Below are positions 34,705 through 39,136 of a stretch of DNA of 39,136 nucleotides, one piece after another. A program made the translations under genes and the position numbers. Under the pieces are notes generated by a model. It worked only from the letters and a program-made list of their open reading frames with translations. It did no database searches and had not been told where the DNA came from. Source of the stretch: SCGC-AAA076-P13 sp964613455 (GTDB lineage: Bacteria; Pseudomonadota; Gammaproteobacteria; Magnimaribacterales; D2472); contig CAZTGS010000010.1 of assembly GCA_964613455.1 (NCBI GenBank), positions 1-39,136 of the forward strand, written 5' to 3'. The first letter of the stretch is position 1. Each line of letters begins with the position of its first letter.

Positions 34705-36357
34705 ATGGATAATCCAGTAAACAAATATAAGTCTTTTGAGCCCATTAAACTTGAAAATAGACAGTGGCCAACAAAAGTCATAAATAAAGCACCTACATGG
34801 TGTTCTGTTGATCTTAGAGACGGAAATCAAGCTCTTATAGAACCGATGGGCGTTGAAAGAAAAGATAGAATGTTTTCACTTCTTTGTGATATCGGTTTTA
34901 AAGAAATAGAGGTGGGCTTCCCCTCTGCATCTCAAACAGACTTTGATTTTGTAAGAGATTTAATTGAAGCGAAGAAAATTCCAAGTGATGTAAATATTCA
35001 AGTTTTAACTCAAGCTAGGAATGAGTTAATTGAGAGAACGTTTGAATCTTTAAAAGGAATACCTCAAGCGATAGTTCATTTTTATAACTCAACATCTACA
35101 CTTCAAAGAAAAGTTGTATTTAAACAAGATAAAGAAGGTATTAAAGAAATTGCTATCAACGGAGCTTTAAAAATAAAAGAATTGGCTAAGCAAAACCCCG
35201 AAACTGATTGGAGTTTTGAATACTCTCCTGAAAGTTTTACAGGAACAGAGTTAGATTATGCTGCTGAAGTATGTGATGAGGTCGTTGAAATCCTAAAAAC
35301 AATTTCAGATCATAAAATTATTATCAATCTTCCAGCGACTGTTGAAATGTCTACTCCTAATATATATGGCGATCAAATTGAATGGATGAATAATAATCTT
35401 AAAAATAGAGATAATATTTCTCTTAGCTTGCATCCTCATAATGATAGAGGCACTGCTGTTGCAGCTTCAGAATTTGGATTAATGGCAGGTGCTGACAGAG
35501 TTGAAGGCACGTTATTTGGTAATGGTGAAAGAACTGGAAATGTTGATATTGTAACTATTGCATTAAATATGCTGACTCAAGGCATAGATCCGAAGCTAGA
35601 TTTCTCTAATATAAATGCTGTTATGAGAGAGGTTGAATACTGCAACCAACTTCCTGTTCATCCAAGACATCCTTACGCTGGTGATCTGGTTTTCACAGCT
35701 TTCTCTGGCTCTCATCAAGATGCTATTAAAAAAGGCTTTCAATCTATGAAAGAATCTAACGATCCTGTATGGGCAGTTCCTTACCTTCCAATAGACCCTG
35801 CTGATTTAGGAAGAAGCTATGAAGCTGTTGTTAGAATAAATTCACAATCTGGTAAAGGGGGAGTTGCTTTCTTGCTTGAAAAAGATCATGGGGTCTCACT
35901 TCCAAGAAGATTACAAATTAGCATGAGTCAAAAAATACAAAAGATTGCTGAAGAAACAGGAAAAGAGGTCAGTAGCTCTGATATATGGAAAATATTTGAG
36001 GACAATTTCTTAATTCCTAAGAAAAATGCTTCATATATAAGCCATTTATCATCAACTCAAAACGAGATTAATAAATTAGAGCTAAAAATGATGATAGCTT
36101 CTAAAGAATTAATTATTAACGGTCTTGGTAACGGTCCTATTGACGCATTTGTTAAAGGGTTATGTGAAGAACTAAATATGCAAATAAAAGTTTCTGACTA
36201 TCATCAGTCAGCTATCTCCTCAGGGTCGGATGCTCAGGCAGCAGCATACATAGAACTAGAGATTGACGGTAAGAATAGCTGGGGAGTTGGTATTAATCAA
36301 AATACCACCAGAGCTTCTTTTGAAGCTATTATTGTTGGGCTAAGTAAAATTCTTTAA
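34705..36357 (+). CDS. leuA: 2-Isopropylmalate synthase, long form
   Basis: LeuA condenses acetyl-CoA with 2-oxoisovalerate, the first committed step of leucine synthesis. The 550-residue protein is of the longer type found in Pseudomonas, Corynebacterium and yeast: an N-terminal extension ending R-x-W-P-x-K, the TIM barrel with L-R-D-G-N-Q-A near residue 37, H-P-H-N-D-R-G near 247 (metal ligands), and a C-terminal regulatory domain (about 430-550) that binds leucine in the family. There is no ribosome binding site and only 33 bases to holD. Confidence 0.96.
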   Translation: MDNPVNKYKSFEPIKLENRQWPTKVINKAPTWCSVDLRDGNQALIEPMGVERKDRMFSLLCDIGFKEIEVGFPSASQTDFDFVRDLIEAKKIPSDVNIQVLTQARNELIERTFESLKGIPQAIVHFYNSTSTLQRKVVFKQDKEGIKEIAINGALKIKELAKQNPETDWSFEYSPESFTGTELDYAAEVCDEVVEILKTISDHKIIINLPATVEMSTPNIYGDQIEWMNNNLKNRDNISLSLHPHNDRGTAVAASEFGLMAGADRVEGTLFGNGERTGNVDIVTIALNMLTQGIDPKLDFSNINAVMREVEYCNQLPVHPRHPYAGDLVFTAFSGSHQDAIKKGFQSMKESNDPVWAVPYLPIDPADLGRSYEAVVRINSQSGKGGVAFLLEKDHGVSLPRRLQISMSQKIQKIAEETGKEVSSSDIWKIFEDNFLIPKKNASYISHLSSTQNEINKLELKMMIASKELIINGLGNGPIDAFVKGLCEELNMQIKVSDYHQSAISSGSDAQAAAYIELEIDGKNSWGVGINQNTTRASFEAIIVGLSKIL

Positions 36358-36360
36358 ACA

Positions 36361-37134
36361 TTAATCGAAATTGGGCTCTCTTTTTTCAAAGAAAGCTGAA
36401 ACTGCTTCATAATTTTGAGGGCTTCTTGTTAGATCATTTTGAATTTCTGCCTCGCTAGCAAAAGTATCCCAATAACCAACACTTAAAGATTCTCTCATAA
36501 GAGTTTTAGTATGCATAAGTGACTGCGATGATCTTTTGGCAAGCTTTAAAGCCCATTCCATAGTTTTATCTTCTAGCTCTTCTTCTGCAACAACCTTATT
36601 TACCATGCCAAAATGCAAGCATTCATCAGCAGTAATTTTTTTAGCTTCAATAGCATATTCATATGCTTTTGCATAACCCATAAATTTTGGTAGAAACCAA
36701 GAAAGACCGCCATCAGGAACCAAGGCAATATTACTAAACACAGAAAGGATATAGCCCTTATCAGACATCACCCTTAAGTCACATGACATTGCCAATGCTG
36801 CGCCAATACCAGCAGCAGGCCCTGTTATAGATGCTATAACAGGTTTAGGCATTGTAATGATGTTTTCAAAAAATGGCTTAAAACCTCTTGTGAGGGCATC
36901 TTTTGAACCTTCCCAACTTGATTCACTCTCAGTTAAATCAGCACCAGCAGAAAAACCCCTTCCCGCTCCAGTAATTATAAGAACCTTTATAGCCTCATCA
37001 TCTTTCACTTCAGAAGTTGCTTTTTGAAGTTCCCATATTAGGTCTTCATTAAAAGCATTTAACTTGTCAGGTCTATTAAGCTTAATAGTTGCAACTTTGT
37101 CGTTTTTAATTAATTCAAGAGTTTTAAAATTCAT
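36361..37134 (-). CDS. Enoyl-CoA hydratase/isomerase family protein, PaaG-like
   Basis: A crotonase-fold protein of 257 residues from the ATG at 37134, chosen because AAGGA lies six bases upstream (the frame extends nine codons further). The oxyanion-hole segment G-F-S-A-G-A-D-L (about 60-67) and second G-I-G-A-A (about 109-113) are intact. The two catalytic Glu of true hydratases are absent: the first is A113 and the second lies where the sequence reads L-V-P-D-G-G, with D141. That pattern fits isomerases such as PaaG. Substrate unknown. It converges on leuA with three bases between them. Confidence 0.9.
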   Translation of the reverse strand: MNFKTLELIKNDKVATIKLNRPDKLNAFNEDLIWELQKATSEVKDDEAIKVLIITGAGRGFSAGADLTESESSWEGSKDALTRGFKPFFENIITMPKPVIASITGPAAGIGAALAMSCDLRVMSDKGYILSVFSNIALVPDGGLSWFLPKFMGYAKAYEYAIEAKKITADECLHFGMVNKVVAEEELEDKTMEWALKLAKRSSQSLMHTKTLMRESLSVGYWDTFASEAEIQNDLTRSPQNYEAVSAFFEKREPNFD

Positions 37135-37170
37135 GTTATTCCTTAGAAAAGAGATACCCAATTATATAGG

Positions 37171-38127
37171 CTACCTATTTGTTATTACAATACAGCCGTT
37201 TTTGTAGATGACTTTTCCACCCTGCTGATCATTATCTGCTCTTGACCACTGGACCTCTGATTTCGGTCCAGGTCTTGATAAGATAAAGGTTTTAAATATT
37301 TCTTCTGTTATTTTCTTATTTGGCATGGCAATATTTTGCATGGCAATGGAAGACCTAATAATTTCTATACAAACTGCGTTATCTAAATTCTTTAAATCTT
37401 TAACAGGAATCTCTTTACCAACAAGATAGTCATATTCTTTTTTGAAAAGCTCTTTATATAAAATATTCCTACTTTCGATTAATTTAGAAGTATTTGAAAT
37501 CCTATCCGAAGCATTGATCCATCTCTCTTCAATTTTAGGAATTAAGCTATTTCTTATGAAGTTTCTATCCTGATTTATTTCAAAGTTTGAGGTATCTTCT
37601 ATAAAACTTATATTATTTTTATCCATATAGCTCAAAAGATCTTTCTTTGAATAATCTAAGAGGGGTCTGATAAGAAAACCTGAACCAACAGCCCTTCTTA
37701 CCGGAGGGCCTTCTAATCCGTCCATTCCAGTTCCTCTAAATAGTCTTAAAAAAAATGTTTCAGCCACATCATTAGAATGATGGGCTAATAATATTTGCTC
37801 ACCTTCTTTAAGGAGATTAGAAAAAATACCATATCTAGCTTTTCTTGCAGCTGATTCCAGCCCATCACCTTCAACACTAATATGAATTGATTTAATGATT
37901 AGATTTATATCAATACTCTTACACATTGATTTGCAATGATCTTCCCATCCTTTACTGTCTTTAGACAGATTATGATTGACATGGATGGCTTCTATTTGAA
38001 TCGAGTATTCTTTCCTAAGATGTGCAAACATATGTAAGAGAGCAGATGAATCTGCTCCACCACTAAAGGCAATATAAATTTTATTTTCTAAATTTATATT
38101 TTTAATTAGATGTGTTTTGTCGATCAA
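37171..38127 (-). CDS. tilS: tRNA(Ile)-lysidine synthase, short C-terminus
   Basis: TilS converts C34 of the CAU-anticodon tRNA-Ile to lysidine so that it reads AUA. The N-type ATP-pyrophosphatase loop S-G-G-A-D-S is at residues 22-27, followed by H-V-N-H, A-R-x-x-R-Y and H-H-x-x-D-x-x-E-T, then D-x-S-N and R-N-x-x-R-x-x-x-I-P. The protein is 318 residues against 432 in E. coli, so the C-terminal tRNA-binding domains are largely missing. The start is TTG, three bases after accA, with no ribosome binding site. Translation probably continues from accA. Confidence 0.93.
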   Translation of the reverse strand: MIDKTHLIKNINLENKIYIAFSGGADSSALLHMFAHLRKEYSIQIEAIHVNHNLSKDSKGWEDHCKSMCKSIDINLIIKSIHISVEGDGLESAARKARYGIFSNLLKEGEQILLAHHSNDVAETFFLRLFRGTGMDGLEGPPVRRAVGSGFLIRPLLDYSKKDLLSYMDKNNISFIEDTSNFEINQDRNFIRNSLIPKIEERWINASDRISNTSKLIESRNILYKELFKKEYDYLVGKEIPVKDLKNLDNAVCIEIIRSSIAMQNIAMPNKKITEEIFKTFILSRPGPKSEVQWSRADNDQQGGKVIYKNGCIVITNR

Positions 38128-38130
38128 AAT

Positions 38131-39129
38131 TTATGAGCCAATTTTTAAAAGTCTTTCATAACGTTTATCTAGTAAGTCTTTTATAGATAACTTACTTAGT
38201 GTGAGTAAATTTCTTGATATAGATTCTTTAATATTAGAGGACACAAGTTCATAATCTCTATGAGCACCTCCAAGAGGTTCTGAGATTATTTCATCTATAA
38301 CTTTAATTTTTATTAAATCTTGCGAACATAACTTCATTGCTGTGGCTGCTTCAGGAGCCTTTTCTGCTGTTCTCCATATTATAGATGCGCAAGCTTCAGG
38401 AGAAGCTACTGCATAAGTTGCATACTCGAGCATAGAGACATGATCTCCAACACTGATTGCAAGAGCTCCACCAGAACCACCTTCTCCAGTAACAATAACA
38501 ATGATAGGTGTTTTTAATTCAGACATTACAGCCAGATTCCGAGCTATGGCTTCACTTTGACCTCTTTCTTCCCCCTCAACACCCGGATATGCACCAGCAG
38601 TATCGATAAAAGTTATAACTGGCAATGAGAACTGTTCTGCTAGCTGCATTAACCTTTTTGCTTTTCTGTAACCCTCTGGTTGCGGCATACCAAAATTTCT
38701 TAAAACTTTTTCATCTGTATCACGCCCTTTTTCATGACCAATAACCATGATTGGAGTTTGTTCTAAATAGGCCAAACCACCAACAATAGAAGCATCATCT
38801 CCAAATTGTCTATCCCCGTGAAGTTCGTCAAAATCTTTAAAAATTCTTTTTATAAAATCTAACGTATGAGGTCTTTGAGGATGTCTTGCTACTTGAACTG
38901 TCTGCCATGTAGATATTTTAGAGTATATTTTTTTTGTAAGTGCGTCTCTTTCTTTCTCTAGATTTAGGATTTGACTGCTTATTTCTGGATTATCAAGTGC
39001 CGCATTTTTTAGAGCACTAATTTTTTCAGAAATTTCTTGTATGGGTTTTTCAAAATCTAAAAATTTTTGATCTTCGGATATGTTTTTGCCAGGATTATAT
39101 CCATCCGATGTATTTTTCTGATCTGACAT
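38131..39129 (-). CDS. accA: Acetyl-CoA carboxylase carboxyltransferase subunit alpha
   Basis: AccA forms with AccD the carboxyltransferase that transfers CO2 from biotin to acetyl-CoA, making malonyl-CoA for fatty acids. The 332-residue protein has the N-terminal helical hairpin after an extension of about 20 residues, then R-H-P-x-R-P, D-x-x-F-x-E-L-H-G-D-R, G-H-x-K-G-R, F-I-D-T-x-G-A-Y-P-G and G-E-G-G-S-G-G-A. It precedes tilS as in many gammaproteobacteria. The start ATG is seven bases from the window edge, so its promoter is outside. Confidence 0.97.
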   Translation of the reverse strand: MSDQKNTSDGYNPGKNISEDQKFLDFEKPIQEISEKISALKNAALDNPEISSQILNLEKERDALTKKIYSKISTWQTVQVARHPQRPHTLDFIKRIFKDFDELHGDRQFGDDASIVGGLAYLEQTPIMVIGHEKGRDTDEKVLRNFGMPQPEGYRKAKRLMQLAEQFSLPVITFIDTAGAYPGVEGEERGQSEAIARNLAVMSELKTPIIVIVTGEGGSGGALAISVGDHVSMLEYATYAVASPEACASIIWRTAEKAPEAATAMKLCSQDLIKIKVIDEIISEPLGGAHRDYELVSSNIKESISRNLLTLSKLSIKDLLDKRYERLLKIGS

Positions 39130-39136
39130 TATTTAT

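Overview
The window is a compact stretch of chromosomal housekeeping genes from a gammaproteobacterium. G+C is low (about one third by eye, not computed), spacers are very short, and many stop and start codons overlap. Gene order matches gammaproteobacterial blocks: tRNA-fMet-rimP-nusA-infB-rbfA-truB-rpsO-pnp; carAB-greA-rlmE-ftsH-glmM-tpiA-secG; map-glnD-dapD-dapE; lptG-lptF facing pepA-valS; holD-rimI; accA-tilS. With the A+T richness and missing spacer genes, this points to a streamlined marine lineage of the SAR86 type. That placement is inference, since no search was run. I see no insertion sequence, phage gene, CRISPR array, rRNA or toxin-antitoxin pair.

Bases 1-18142 read almost entirely leftward. 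carA and carB (carbamoyl phosphate) lead into greA, rlmE, ftsH, glmM, tpiA and secG. After a short spacer with a rightward tRNA-Leu(GAG), the leftward translation operon runs from initiator tRNA through rimP, nusA, infB, rbfA, truB, rpsO and pnp. It ends at a strong hairpin at 101-134. The first bases of another leftward gene lie at 1-16. A dyad-symmetric element between carA and map (18254-18280) carries outward-facing -10 boxes.

Bases 18285-23642 read rightward: map, glnD (PII uridylyltransferase), dapD and dapE (lysine/diaminopimelate). A convergent POT-family peptide transporter, an RDD membrane protein and the leftward lptF-lptG pair (LPS export) follow. pepA and valS then read rightward against a leftward elaA-type acetyltransferase.

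Bases 32160-39136 hold two tandem glutathione-peroxidase-like genes, a small-membrane-protein pair (29 and 137 residues), leftward holD-rimI, rightward leuA, and a leftward group: a crotonase-family enzyme, tilS and accA.

No clearly new multi-gene system is visible. The points most worth a second look are a ValRS ending about 170 residues early, an elaA frame with no ATG/GTG/TTG start, an unlisted 29-codon membrane-protein gene, promoter boxes placed so that dapD and greA would be transcribed leaderless, the carA-map dyad, an inverted tRNA-Leu, and a U1-U72 mismatch in the initiator tRNA. Genes usual in these neighbourhoods (folP, yhbY, holC, dapC) are absent from their positions.
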